NCBI GenBank assembly: GCA_964569315.1
Contig: CAZMUZ010000021.1
Coordinates: 1-43,480 of the forward strand
Source of the DNA: CADEFF01 sp964569315
GTDB taxonomy: Bacteria; Pseudomonadota; Alphaproteobacteria; Dongiales; Dongiaceae
Direction of reading: 5' to 3'
Length of the DNA: 43,480 nucleotides
Shown: positions 23,497 through 33,997 of the stretch, in pieces
How the letters are laid out: every line of letters starts with the position of its first letter
How positions within the stretch are numbered: position 1 is the stretch's first letter
Notes under the pieces: generated by a model
The model's database searches: none
What the model was told of the DNA's origin: nothing
What the model saw: the letters and a program-made list of their open reading frames with translations, nothing else
Made by a program: the position numbers and the translations under genes

Positions 23497-25119
23497 ATGA
23501 CGATGACCCGGCGCAGGTTGCTCACCTATAGCGCGATAACGCCGCTGGCTTTGATGTCGCTGCGTGTAGGCGGCGCGTTTGCCGAGGGGATGGTTCTTCA
23601 TCGCGGCAATGGCGCGGCGCCGCAAACGCTCGATCCGCATCTCAATTTCGGCGCCCGCGACGCCTATATCCAGGACGACCTCTATGACGGGCTCGTCGGC
23701 TACGGTCAGGACGGGCAGATCGTCGGTTCGGCCGCGGAGAGCTGGGATATCAGCGACGACGGCAAGGTCTACACCTTCCATCTGCGCGAGAACCTGAAAT
23801 GGACCGACGGCACGCCGGTCGTGGCGCAGGACTTCGTCAACGGCCTGATTCGCACGCTCGATCCGGCCACCGCCGCCGACAAGGCCTACTACTTCTCCAG
23901 CACGATCCAGGTGACGAACGCCGGCGCCTTCACCAACGGCGAGATCACCGATCCGGCGCTGGTCGGTTTCGCCGCCCCGGACGATCGCACGGTCGTCATG
24001 ACGCTCGACAACCCTGCGCCGCACGCCATCTGGATCCTGACCTCGTTTCAAAGCTCGCCGCTGCACAAGCCGAGCTTCGAGCAATATGGCACGGAGTTCG
24101 TCCAGGCCGGCAAGCTCGTCGGCAACGGGCCCTATATCCTGACGGAGCTGGTGCCGCAGTCGCATCTGGTCCTGAAGAAGAACCCGCATTACTGGGACGC
24201 GGCCAACGTCAAGATCGACGAGGTCTGGTACCACGTCACCGAGGACATGAGCGCGGCCACGAAACGCTATCTTGCGGGTGAGCTCGACATCACGGTCGAT
24301 GCCATCCCCGACGAGATCGAGAAGCTGATCGCGGACGGCAGCCTCGCCGCCGACGAGTATCATGTGGCGCCGAATATCGACGGCTATTATTTCAGCTTCA
24401 ACATTACCAAAAAGCCGTTCGACGATGTGCGCGTGCGCCAGGCGCTCTCCATGACCATCGATCGCGAGGTGCTGCAGGAGAAGATCCTGAAGAGCGGCTA
24501 CCCGCCCGCCTATTCGATGGTCCCGCCGGGCGTCGACCCCGCCTATCCGGGGGCGGCGGTCAAGGAGAAGGGCATGAGCCACGAGGACCGCGTCGCTGCC
24601 GCGCAGAAGCTCATGGCGGAAGCCGGCTACGGGCCCGACAATCCGTTGAAGGCCGTTCTGCTCTCGACCAACGACAACGACGAGAAGAAGAAGGCGACCG
24701 CCGTCGCCATCATGTGGAAGAAGGCGCTGGGGGTCGAAATCGATCTTCAGTTCCAGGAATACCAGGCCTGGCTCGATGGCTTCTATGCCGGGACCTGGGA
24801 CATCTTCGGCGACACGATCGTGGCGGACTTTGCCGGCGCGGAGTCCTATCTCTCCTACATGAAGCCGAGCGCGGAAGCCGGCTACAACTGGAAGAGCGAC
24901 AAGTACGAAGACCTCATGAACCAGGCCGCTGCGACGCCGGACGTGACCGCGCGCAACAAGCTGCTGGCGGAAGCCGAGCAGGTCCTGCTCGACGACTATC
25001 TGATCGCGCCGGTTTCCGGCGGCGCTACGCGTCAGCTCGTGAAGCCATATGTGAAGGGCTGGGTCGACAACGTCGTCCAGTTCCACGCGTCGCGATTCCT
25101 CTGGATCGAGAAGGCCTAG
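23497..25119 (+). CDS. oppA: Peptide ABC transporter substrate-binding protein (OppA-like)
   Basis: A 540-residue family-5 solute-binding protein. The N-terminus MTMTRRRLLTYS has twin arginines followed by a hydrophobic stretch ending GGAFAEG, so export may be by Tat or Sec. Family motifs include GAAPQTLDPHLNF, ESWDISDDGKVYTFHLRENL, KWTDGTPVVAQDFV, GNGPYIL and DDVRVRQALSMTIDREVL. It binds peptides or related compounds in the periplasm and hands them to OppBCDF downstream. ATG 23497 has GGAG nearby; upstream in-frame ATGs would bury the signal peptide. The symbol reflects the family; the ligand is unknown. Confidence 0.9.
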   Translation: MTMTRRRLLTYSAITPLALMSLRVGGAFAEGMVLHRGNGAAPQTLDPHLNFGARDAYIQDDLYDGLVGYGQDGQIVGSAAESWDISDDGKVYTFHLRENLKWTDGTPVVAQDFVNGLIRTLDPATAADKAYYFSSTIQVTNAGAFTNGEITDPALVGFAAPDDRTVVMTLDNPAPHAIWILTSFQSSPLHKPSFEQYGTEFVQAGKLVGNGPYILTELVPQSHLVLKKNPHYWDAANVKIDEVWYHVTEDMSAATKRYLAGELDITVDAIPDEIEKLIADGSLAADEYHVAPNIDGYYFSFNITKKPFDDVRVRQALSMTIDREVLQEKILKSGYPPAYSMVPPGVDPAYPGAAVKEKGMSHEDRVAAAQKLMAEAGYGPDNPLKAVLLSTNDNDEKKKATAVAIMWKKALGVEIDLQFQEYQAWLDGFYAGTWDIFGDTIVADFAGAESYLSYMKPSAEAGYNWKSDKYEDLMNQAAATPDVTARNKLLAEAEQVLLDDYLIAPVSGGATRQLVKPYVKGWVDNVVQFHASRFLWIEKA

Positions 25120-25129
25120 GCTGAAGGAG

Positions 25130-25162
25130 CGGGAGGAGCGCCCGTCGCGGCCGCTCCTCCCG
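25130..25162 (+). terminator. Stable hairpin between oppA and oppB
   Basis: CGGGAGGAGCG at 25130-25140 and CGCTCCTCCCG at 25152-25162 form a perfect 11-pair stem with an 11-base loop, just after the oppA stop. No T-run follows. In this position such stems usually allow partial read-through and protect the binding-protein mRNA, giving more OppA than permease; that role is inferred. Confidence 0.6.
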
Positions 25163-25193
25163 GTTCCGGTAACCGTCCCGAGGGGCGTCTTCC

Positions 25194-26114
25194 TTGCTCC
25201 GATATGTGATCCGCCGATGTATCGGCGTCATCCCGACGATGTTCGTCCTGATGACGATCACCTTCTTCATGATGCGCCTTTCGCCGGGTGGACCGTTCTC
25301 GACGAACCGCAAGGCGTCGGCCGAGATCATCGCCAACCTCAATCGGCATTTTCATCTCGACGAGCCGTTGTGGCAGCAATATCTGCGCTACCTCTGGGGC
25401 GTGCTGCAGTTCGATTTCGGCCCTTCCTACAAGATGCGCGACTACAGCGTGGCGGACTTGCTGATCCAGGGGTTCCCCACCTCGCTGAAGCTCGGCCTCG
25501 CCGCGATCCTGATTTCGACCGTGGTCGGCGTTACTCTGGGGACGCTGGCGGCGCTCCGCCGCAATAGCTGGATCGACTACGGCGCCTCCACCGTCGGTCT
25601 CGTCGGCATCGCGGTGCCGAACTTCGTGCTGGGCCCGCTGTGGCAGTTGCTGTTCGGCGTGATGTGGGGCCTGCTGCCGGTCGCCGGCTGGGGCCAAAGC
25701 TGGACGCAGATGATCCTGCCCGTCGTCTCGCTGGCATTGCCGAACATCGCTTACATCGTGCGGCTGACCCGCGGCAGCATGATCGAATCCATCCGATCGA
25801 ACCATGTCCGCACGGCGCGCGCGAAAGGGCTCGGCGAGCGGCTCGCCATCTGGCGCCACGCGCTGATCGGGGGGCTTCTGCCGGTCGTCGCCTATCTTGG
25901 GCCCGCCACCGCCGGAATCATCACCGGCTCGATCGTGGTCGAGAAGATCTTCTCGGTTCCCGGCATCGGCCGCTACTTCGTCGAGGCCGCGCTCAATCGC
26001 GACTACACGGTGGTGATGGGCGTAACGCTGCTCTACGGCTTCCTGATCATTCTCTGCAATCTGTTCTCGGACATCGTCTACGGGGTGCTCGATCCGAAGG
26101 TGCGCTATGAGTGA
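25194..26114 (+). CDS. oppB: Peptide ABC transporter permease (OppB-like), TTG start
   Basis: A 306-residue inner-membrane permease with about six transmembrane helices. It begins LRYVIRRCIGVIPTMFVLMT, as OppB/DppB proteins do, followed by LSPGGPF and the HLDEPLWQQYLRYLWG motif. The EAA coupling loop is RTARAKGLGERLAIWRHAL. The only suitable start is the TTG at 25194, preceded by GAGGGG; family alignment supports the initiator there. The stop overlaps the oppC start by eight bases. Confidence 0.9.
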   Translation: MLRYVIRRCIGVIPTMFVLMTITFFMMRLSPGGPFSTNRKASAEIIANLNRHFHLDEPLWQQYLRYLWGVLQFDFGPSYKMRDYSVADLLIQGFPTSLKLGLAAILISTVVGVTLGTLAALRRNSWIDYGASTVGLVGIAVPNFVLGPLWQLLFGVMWGLLPVAGWGQSWTQMILPVVSLALPNIAYIVRLTRGSMIESIRSNHVRTARAKGLGERLAIWRHALIGGLLPVVAYLGPATAGIITGSIVVEKIFSVPGIGRYFVEAALNRDYTVVMGVTLLYGFLIILCNLFSDIVYGVLDPKVRYE

Positions 26115-26995
26115 TCCGGCGCTCGACGAGCCGCTGATGGCGGAACTCGCGACCCGCAAGGGCCGAAGCCAGCTTCAGGACGCCATGCGGCGCTTCCGCG
26201 CCAATCCGCTCGCGGTCGTCAGCCTCATCGTGCTGATCGCGATCGTGCTCGCCTGTTTCCTCGGGCCTTACTTCCTGCCCTTCGGGCCGGACGACGCCGA
26301 TTTCGAGCTGATCTCCTCGCCGCCCGATTTCGCGAGCGGGCATTTTTTCGGGACCGACGAGCTGGGGCGCGACCTCATGGCGCGCACTCTCGTCGGCGGC
26401 CGCGTTTCGCTCCTGATCGGCGCCATGGCCACGCTGGTCAGCCTCGGCATCGGCGTGCTCTACGGCGCGATCTCGGGCTTCGTCGGCAAGCGAACCGATG
26501 CGCTGATGATGCGCACCGTCGATATCCTCTACTCGATGCCCTACGTGTTCTTCGTCATCATGCTGACGACGCTCTTCGAGCGGAGTATCGTCATGCTGTT
26601 CATCGCCATCGGCGCGGTGCAGTGGCTCACCATCGCCGTGATCGTCCGCGGCCAGACGCTCAGCCTCAAGGGCCGCGAGTTCATCGAAGCGGCGCGCGCC
26701 GGCGGGATGCGCGACTGGTCGATCATCCGCAAGCATATCGTGCCCAACACGGCCGGGCCGGTGATCGTCTATGCGAGCCTGACCGTGCCGGAGGTGATCC
26801 TCGGCGAATCCTTCCTCAGCTTCCTCGGGCTCGGCGTGCAGGAGCCCGACACGAGCTGGGGGGTGCTGCTCGAGATCGGCGCCGAGAAGATGGGGACCGA
26901 GCCCTGGCTGCTGCTGGTGCCGGGCGCGTTCCTGGTGACGACGCTCTTCGCGCTCAATTTCATCGCCGATGGGCTGCGCGATGCCTTCGATCCCA

Positions 26996-27006
<11 letters not shown>
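26107..27006 (+). CDS. oppC: Peptide ABC transporter permease (OppC-like)
   Basis: A 299-residue permease with an N-terminal cytoplasmic helix (DAMRRFRANPLAVVSLIVL) and about six transmembrane segments. It has the family HFFGTDELGRDLMARTLVGG block and EAA loop EAARAGGMRDWSIIRKHIVP, then SFLSFLGLGVQEPDTSWG near the C-terminus. It pairs with OppB to form the channel. It overlaps oppB by eight bases and oppD by eleven, so translation is coupled. Confidence 0.9.
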
Positions 27007-28014
<1,008 letters not shown>

Positions 28015-28018
<4 letters not shown>

Positions 28019-29019
28019 CCGGCGAAACCCTGCTCACGGTGCGCGACCTCAAGGTCCATTTCCCGCTGCAGGGCGGGATGTTCGGCGGCAAGGGGAGCGT
28101 GGTCCGTGCGGTCGACGGCATCGATTTCGAGCTGAAACAGGGCGAGACGCTCGGCATCGTGGGCGAATCCGGCTGCGGAAAATCGACCCTCGCCCGTGCC
28201 GTACTGCGGCTCATCCCGCATGCGGCGGGCGAGGTGGTCTGGCTCGGCAAGGATCTGCAGGCGCTCGACGCCGAGGCGATGCGGGCCGAGCGGCGCAATA
28301 TGCAGATCGTCTTCCAGGATCCGCTCGCCTCGCTCGATCCGCATATGTCGATCGGCGCCATCATCGGCCAGCCGCTCAGGACCTTCCATCGCGCGCTGTC
28401 GCGCCAGGACCATCGCCGCCGCGTCTTCGAGGCGATGCAGCAGGTGGGTCTGGCGCCGGAACTGGCCGACCGCTTCCCGCACGAATTCTCCGGCGGCATG
28501 TGCCAGCGGGTCGGCATCGCGCGTGCCATGATCCTGAAGCCGAAGCTCGTCGTTTGCGACGAGCCGGTCTCGGCGCTCGACGTCTCGATCCAGGCGCAGA
28601 TCATCAATCTGCTGATGGACCTGCAGCGGCGCTTCGATCTCTCGCTGCTCTTCATCTCGCACAATCTCAGCGTCGTGCGGCATATCAGCCATCGCGTGAT
28701 GGTGCTCTATCTCGGCAAGGTGATGGAGATCGCCGAGCGGGACGAGTTCTATGCCCGGCCGCTGCATCCCTATTCCGAGGCGCTGATCTCGGCCGTGCCG
28801 ATTCCCGATCCGCTGCTCGAACGCCAGCGCCCGCGGATCGTGCTGTCGGGCGATCTGCCGTCGCCGATCAACCCGCCGAGCGGCTGCCGGTTCTCCTCGC
28901 GCTGCCCCAAGGCCACCGAGATCTGCCACAAGGCCGAACCTGCCTTGCTCGACTATGGCCGAGATCACCGTGCCGCCTGTCATCACATCCCGATCGTGCC
29001 GGTTGCAACGTCGCGTTGA
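28015..29019 (+). CDS. oppF: Peptide ABC transporter ATP-binding protein (OppF-like)
   Basis: A 334-residue ABC ATPase, partner of OppD. Walker A is GESGCGKST, Q-loop IVFQDPLASLDP, Walker B LVVCDEP, D-loop SALD and switch His in FISHNLS. The signature reads FSGGMCQRVG, with Met-Cys where Gln-Arg is common. The C-terminal domain has CRFSSRCPKATEIC and ends CHH. ATG 28015 overlaps the oppD stop by four bases (ATGA). It closes the importer operon. Confidence 0.9.
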
Positions 29020-29051
29020 GGATATTTTCTATTATATTTCAAATGGTTGCG

Positions 29052-29070
29052 TGCGGCTTGACCGGCCGCA
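29052..29070 (+). terminator. Weak hairpin after the opp operon, overlapping a possible promoter
   Basis: TGCGGC at 29052-29057 pairs with GCCGCA at 29065-29070 and is followed by ATTT, a candidate terminator for oppF. The loop contains TTGACC (29058-29063), which with TAGCTT at 29081-29086 would form a 17-base-spaced promoter for the S9 peptidases. The sequence cannot distinguish the two uses. An AT-rich stretch at 29022-29046 lies just upstream. Confidence 0.3.
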
Positions 29071-29192
29071 ATTTGCGACCTAGCTTCCCGCCCGCGCCGC
29101 CGAGCCGGCGTTCCCCACGATGCCGTTTTCAGGTCGGACCGTCCGCAAGGGTCCGCATCCGCTATGCTTGTCGTCCGCCGAGGCCCGCGCGC

Positions 29193-31046
29193 ATGGACCG
29201 AACCGCGACCGAAACCGACAGCGATCTCCTGACGAGGCTCACCGGCCTGCCCGACATCGAGCGGCCGATGCTCTCGCCGGACGGGCGCTGGCTCGCCTGG
29301 GGATGGAGCGGGCTCGGGAGCCACAGCGCGATCTATCTGATGCCGGCCGACGGCTCGGCGCCGCCGCGCTGCCGGCTTGCGGGCGATGAGGATTACGGCA
29401 TTGCCGACTGGTCGGCCGACAGCGAGAACCTGCTCGTCGCCGGCACGCAGGACGGCGACGAAAAGATCCGCCTCTATCTCCTGCCGCGCGATGCGGGCGA
29501 GGCGCGGCTGCTCACCGACGCGGCCCCCGGCTATTACATCCATGGCGGACGCCTCGATCCCGCCGGTCGCTACCTGATCTACGGCGCCAATCTCGACGCT
29601 TCCCGCAACGCCGCGATCGAGGCGAGCTGGATCTATCGGCAGGAGCTCGCGACGGGCGAGCGCCGCGCGCTGGCGCGGCCCGTCCGCGCGAACCGCGCCG
29701 TGCCCACCGTCAATGCGCAGGGAACCCACGTCCTCTATGCGCGGAACGACCGCCATCCGGCCGGGCGCCAGCTCTGGCTCGTCGATATCGAGGGCCGCGC
29801 GGACCGCGAGATCCTCGACGCCGGCGAAAGCCGCGAAGTCAGGGCTAGCTGGTCGCCGGACGGGCAGCGCGTGCTGCTGCTGGCCGAGACGGACACCCAT
29901 TGGCGGGTCGGGCTCTGGCATCTGGAGGGTGCCAGGCTGCAGTGGTTGATCGACGATCCGGCGCGCAACATCGAGGCGGTGCATTGGCCGCGGCGCAGCG
30001 CCGAGATCGTGGTGATCGAGGTCGCCGAGGCGCGCTCGCGCGCGAGCCTGCTCGATCCGGCGACGGGTGCGGAGCGGCCGGTCTCCGGCTTCGGCGGCAC
30101 GCTGCTGCCGCTCGGTCCCGACGCGGGCGGGCGCTGGATCGGCCGCTACTACGATGCGCGCCATCCCGATCGCCTCGTCCGCGTCGATCCGGCTTCCCGC
30201 GATGCCTGGCCCGAGCCGCTGTTCCTGCCGCCGCCGTCGCACCGCATCGACGCCCAGGCGCTCGCCCCCGCGCATGATTTCCGCTGGCGCTCCGTCGACG
30301 GCCGGGAGATCCAGGGATGGCTCTATCGCCCGAAGGCGCGGCCGCGCGGTGCGGTGCTCGTCGTGCATGGCGGTCCTACCTGGCATAGCGAGAACGCTTG
30401 CGACCCGCTCATTCAGTATCTGGTCGCGAACGGCTTCGCGGTGCTCGATCCGAACTATCGCGGCTCGACCGGCTTCGGCCTCGGCTTCGAGCAGGCGATC
30501 AAGCGGGAAGGGTGGGGCGGGATCGAACAGGAAGACATCCGCACCGGAATCGAGGCGCTGATCGCCGCGGGCGTCGCCGAGCCCGGCCGCGTCGGCATCA
30601 CCGGCGTCTCCTATGGCGGCTATTCCTCCTGGTGCGCGATCACCCGCCTGCCGCGCCGGCTCTGCGCCGCCGCGGCGCCCGTCTGCGGCATGACCGATCT
30701 CGTGGTCGACTACGAGACCACGCGGCCGGACCTCCGCATCTATAGCGAAGAGATGATGGGCGGCTCGCCGCGCGAGGTGCCGTCGCGCTATCGGGATCGC
30801 TCCCCGATCCATTTCGTGGATTGTATCCAGGGCGCGCTGCTGGTCGTCCAGGGCCTGCAGGATCCCAACGTCACGCCGGAGAACATGCGCGCGGTGGAGG
30901 CGGCGCTGAAACGGCATGCCGTCGCCTATGAGCTGCTGACCTTCGCCGACGAGGGCCACGGCATCCACAAGCCCGCGAACCGCGCGGTACTCTATCGCCG
31001 TCTCGGCGAGTTCTTCGCGCGCTCGCTGGCCGAGAGGCCGGCGTGA
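29193..31046 (+). CDS. S9 family serine peptidase (acylaminoacyl/dipeptidyl peptidase type), copy 1
   Basis: A 617-residue prolyl-oligopeptidase-clan enzyme. Residues 15-350 form a WD40-like beta-propeller (PMLSPDGRWLAWGWSG, SWSPDGQRVLLLA). The C-terminal alpha/beta-hydrolase has VVHGGPTWHSE, NYRGSTGFG and the catalytic triad Ser473 (GVSYGGYSS), Asp557 (GLQDPNV) and His589 (DEGHG). No signal peptide is seen, so it probably trims peptides in the cytosol, including those imported by the Opp system just upstream. ATG 29193 begins a few residues before the first propeller blade. A GTG-started paralogue overlaps its stop. Confidence 0.88.
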   Translation: MDRTATETDSDLLTRLTGLPDIERPMLSPDGRWLAWGWSGLGSHSAIYLMPADGSAPPRCRLAGDEDYGIADWSADSENLLVAGTQDGDEKIRLYLLPRDAGEARLLTDAAPGYYIHGGRLDPAGRYLIYGANLDASRNAAIEASWIYRQELATGERRALARPVRANRAVPTVNAQGTHVLYARNDRHPAGRQLWLVDIEGRADREILDAGESREVRASWSPDGQRVLLLAETDTHWRVGLWHLEGARLQWLIDDPARNIEAVHWPRRSAEIVVIEVAEARSRASLLDPATGAERPVSGFGGTLLPLGPDAGGRWIGRYYDARHPDRLVRVDPASRDAWPEPLFLPPPSHRIDAQALAPAHDFRWRSVDGREIQGWLYRPKARPRGAVLVVHGGPTWHSENACDPLIQYLVANGFAVLDPNYRGSTGFGLGFEQAIKREGWGGIEQEDIRTGIEALIAAGVAEPGRVGITGVSYGGYSSWCAITRLPRRLCAAAAPVCGMTDLVVDYETTRPDLRIYSEEMMGGSPREVPSRYRDRSPIHFVDCIQGALLVVQGLQDPNVTPENMRAVEAALKRHAVAYELLTFADEGHGIHKPANRAVLYRRLGEFFARSLAERPA

Positions 31047-32902
31047 CGGCCCTCGATCTCGCCGCAAGGACCGGTGCGGACGCGGCGCTCCGCTGGGCGT
31101 CCATGCCGATGATCTGGGACTGGAAGGTCTCGCCGGACGGTCGTCATGTCGCCTGGTCTTGGTCAGGAACGGGCGAAGGGTTCGACATCTACGTCGCGCC
31201 GACCGACGGCTCCGCCGCGCCGACCCGCCTGACCCGTTCGTCGCAATTCGCCATGCCGCGCGGCTGGTCGCCGGACGGACGCGCGCTCATCCTCGGCATC
31301 CCGACGGATGGCGACGATCGCGAGCGGCTTTACCGCTTGCCGATCGACCGGCCGGACGGGCTGACGCTCCTGACCGACGCCGCGCCGGACTATTTCACCA
31401 CCGGCGGCGAGATGCACGAGAACGGCTGCTGGCTCGTCTATGCGGCGAGCCGCGACCCCGAGACCGGCGGCGCGAGCGAGCTTCATGCGCTCTATCGCCA
31501 CGATATCGAGACGGGCGAGCGACGGGTTCTTGCGCGCTATCGCCTTGGCGACGAAGCGGCGCCGGAGATCGACCGCGATGGCCGGACGGTGCTCTACCAT
31601 CGCGCCGCGGCCGCAGCCGGCGGGATCGAGCTCTGGCTCGCCGATCTGGACGGCGCCACCGATCGCCGCCTGCTGTCGCTGGGCGACCGCACGCGGATCG
31701 CCGGGAGCTGGATGCCGGACGGCAAGGCCGTGCTCTTCCTCGCCTCGTCGGACACGCATGAGCGTGTCGGGCTCTGCCATCTTCCGGATGGCCGGGTCGA
31801 ATGGCTGGTCGACGATGCCGCCCGGTTCGTGGAGCGCGCGTTGCCCGACCGCGACGGGCGCGGCATCATGCTGATCGAGATCGAGGATGCGCGGCTCCGT
31901 GCCCGCTGGTTCGATCTCGCGACCCGCAGCGAGACGCCGATCGTGCCGCAATCCGGCACGCTCATGCCGCTGGCGCCGCTGCCGGGCGGCGACTGGGTCG
32001 GGCTCGCCTACAGTTCCACGCAGCCGCATGAGCTGGTGCGCTTCTCGGTCGCGGCGCGCGGCCGCGACGCGCGGAGCCTTTCGTGCACGGCCGCGGCCCT
32101 GCCGACGCCGCCGCTGAGCTTCGCCGCCGCCGGGGACTATCGCTGGCGATCGCCGGACGGGCTCCCCATCCAGGGCTGGCTCTATCGCCCGCAGGGCGCG
32201 GCGAAGGGCACCGTCATCTGGGTTCATGGCGGGCCGACCTGGCACAGCGAGGATGAGGCGAACGCGGCGATCCAGTATCTGGTCGGCGAGGGTTTCGCGG
32301 TGCTCGACGTGAATTATCGCGGCTCGACCGGCTTCGGCACGGCCTATCGCGAGGCGATCAAGATCGACGGCTGGGGCGGGCGCGAGCAGGCGGATATCCG
32401 GGCCGGCATCGAGGCGCTGATCGCCGACGGCATCGCCGAGCGGGGCCGCATCGGCATCGTCGGGGTTTCCTATGGCGGCTATTCCTCCTGGTTCGCGGCC
32501 ACGCAGTGGCCCGACCTGATCGCGGCCGCGGTGCCGATCTGCGGCATGACGGACCTCGCGATCGACTATGCGGCGACGCATATGCCGCATGGGCGCCTCT
32601 ATAGCGAGGAGATGATGGGCGGCACGCCGGCGGCGGCGGCCGAGCGATACCGCGAACGCTCGCCGATCCATGCCGTCGCCAATATCCGCAGCCGGCTGCT
32701 CGTGGTGCATGGCCTCACGGACACCAACGTCTCGCCAGCCAATACCGAGCATGGCTGCAAGGCGCTGCAGGCGGCCCGGATTCCGTACGAGCTTCTGACC
32801 TATCCCGACGAGGGCCACGGTGTCTGGAAGCGCAGCAACCGTGCGGACCTCTTCCGCCGCGTAGGCAAGTTCTTCGACGAGGCGTTCGCCGGCCGCGCCT
32901 GA
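31043..32902 (+). CDS. S9 family serine peptidase, copy 2 (tandem paralogue)
   Basis: A 619-residue paralogue of the preceding gene with the same propeller-hydrolase layout and triad Ser476 (GVSYGGYSS), Asp560 (GLTDTNV) and His592 (DEGHG). Long stretches of the hydrolase domain match copy 1 (IQGWLYRP, HGGPTWHSE, NYRGSTGFG, YSEEMMGG), while the propellers have diverged. The GTG at 31043 overlaps the previous stop as GTGA, so both are translated from one message. A tandem duplication followed by specialisation for different peptides is inferred. Confidence 0.88.
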   Translation: MTALDLAARTGADAALRWASMPMIWDWKVSPDGRHVAWSWSGTGEGFDIYVAPTDGSAAPTRLTRSSQFAMPRGWSPDGRALILGIPTDGDDRERLYRLPIDRPDGLTLLTDAAPDYFTTGGEMHENGCWLVYAASRDPETGGASELHALYRHDIETGERRVLARYRLGDEAAPEIDRDGRTVLYHRAAAAAGGIELWLADLDGATDRRLLSLGDRTRIAGSWMPDGKAVLFLASSDTHERVGLCHLPDGRVEWLVDDAARFVERALPDRDGRGIMLIEIEDARLRARWFDLATRSETPIVPQSGTLMPLAPLPGGDWVGLAYSSTQPHELVRFSVAARGRDARSLSCTAAALPTPPLSFAAAGDYRWRSPDGLPIQGWLYRPQGAAKGTVIWVHGGPTWHSEDEANAAIQYLVGEGFAVLDVNYRGSTGFGTAYREAIKIDGWGGREQADIRAGIEALIADGIAERGRIGIVGVSYGGYSSWFAATQWPDLIAAAVPICGMTDLAIDYAATHMPHGRLYSEEMMGGTPAAAAERYRERSPIHAVANIRSRLLVVHGLTDTNVSPANTEHGCKALQAARIPYELLTYPDEGHGVWKRSNRADLFRRVGKFFDEAFAGRA

Positions 32903-32914
32903 GGGCTTGCCGAA

Positions 32915-32982
32915 ATCCGACGGCTCGTGATGAAATTCGACAGGGCCCGCTCGCGGGTCCGGTGAACTCCCCGCCGTCGGAT
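32915..32982. promoter_or_regulatory. Nested inverted repeats upstream of cdhR
   Basis: ATCCGACGGC at 32915-32924 is the exact reverse complement of GCCGTCGGAT at 32973-32982. Inside it, GGGCCCG at 32943-32949 pairs (one G-T) with CGGGTCC at 32954-32960 around CTCG. The structure fills the 91-base gap between the second S9 peptidase and cdhR. It could terminate the peptidase transcript, regulate cdhR, or both; TGATGAAATTC at 32928-32938 lies between the arms. Confidence 0.4.
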
Positions 32983-32993
32983 CGTCAGAACCC

Positions 32994-33989
32994 GTGAAGG
33001 AACCGTCCCCATCTTCCGACCACCCCGAGACGCTCGGCTTCCTGCTGCTGCCGCGTTTCTCGATGATGGCCTTCGTCAATGCCGTGGAGCCGTTGCGTGC
33101 GGCGAACCGGCTCGCCGGTCGCGAACTCTATCGCTGGGAGATCCTGTCGCGCGACGGCGGCCCGCTCACCGCCAGCAACGACATGACGCTGGTCGCCGAC
33201 CGCAGCCTCGTCGAAGCGCCGGCCTATTCGATGGTCGTGGTCTGCGCCAGCTTCGATCCCGAGCGCTATTACGACCGGCGGATGCGCGACTGGCTGCGCC
33301 GCGTGGCACGGACCGGCGCCGATCTCGGCGGCGTCGACGGCGGCAGCTTCATCCTCGCGCTCACCGGCCTGCTCGACGGCTATCGCGCCACGACCCATTG
33401 GGAGAGCCTCGACAGTTTCCGCGAGCAGTTCCCGCGGGTCGAGGTGGAGGCCGGGCTCTTCGTGTTCGATCGCAACCGCATCACCTGCGCGGGCGGCACG
33501 GCGGGGCTGGACATGATGCTGCACTTCATCGCGCGCCGGCACGGCCAGCGCCTTGCGGCCGCCATCTCGGAGCAGTTCATCCATGCCGAAATCCGCGGGC
33601 CGCAGGATCGCCAGCGCATGGCACCTGCCCAGCGCCAGGGCGTCGCGCGCTCGGGCCTCGGGCCGGTGATCGCCCGCATGGAAGCCAATCTGGAAGAGCC
33701 CCTCTCGGCCGAAGCCCTCGCCGCGGCGGCCGGGCTCTCGCTGCGGCAGCTCGAGCGCAGCTTCCGGCGCCACCTCGGCAGCACGCCCAATCGCTACTAC
33801 CTCGATCTGCGCTTGCAGCGGGCGCGGTCTCTCCTGCAATACAGCAACCTCTCGGTCCTGGAGATCGGGGTCGCCTGCGGCTTCGGGTCGGCGGCGCATT
33901 TTTCGCGCAGTTACCGCGCCTGGTCGGGCAAGCCGCCGCGGGCCGAGCGCAGCGCCCGGCCGGCCGGCATCGTTCCGGCGCTGCGATAG
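32994..33989 (+). CDS. cdhR: GlxA-family AraC-type regulator, carnitine regulator CdhR-like
   Basis: A 331-residue regulator. The N-terminal DJ-1/PfpI-like domain (about 12-190) has TLGFLLLPRFSMMAF and GGTAGLDMMLHFIARRHG. The C-terminal AraC domain (about 225-320) has two helix-turn-helix units: LSAEALAAAAGLSLRQLER and VLEIGVACGFGSAAHFSRSY. In Pseudomonas the related GbdR and CdhR respond to glycine betaine and carnitine. The cdhCAB genes directly downstream support a CdhR role. The GTG at 32994 is the only start that keeps the whole N-terminal domain; its ribosome-binding site is weak. Confidence 0.82.
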   Translation: MKEPSPSSDHPETLGFLLLPRFSMMAFVNAVEPLRAANRLAGRELYRWEILSRDGGPLTASNDMTLVADRSLVEAPAYSMVVVCASFDPERYYDRRMRDWLRRVARTGADLGGVDGGSFILALTGLLDGYRATTHWESLDSFREQFPRVEVEAGLFVFDRNRITCAGGTAGLDMMLHFIARRHGQRLAAAISEQFIHAEIRGPQDRQRMAPAQRQGVARSGLGPVIARMEANLEEPLSAEALAAAAGLSLRQLERSFRRHLGSTPNRYYLDLRLQRARSLLQYSNLSVLEIGVACGFGSAAHFSRSYRAWSGKPPRAERSARPAGIVPALR

Positions 33990-33997
33990 GGGAGACC

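Noticed and set aside
28983..31067. Long minus-strand open frame opposite the first S9 peptidase
   Set aside because: Low-complexity, Arg/Ala/Asp-rich shadow of a gene with a full catalytic triad.
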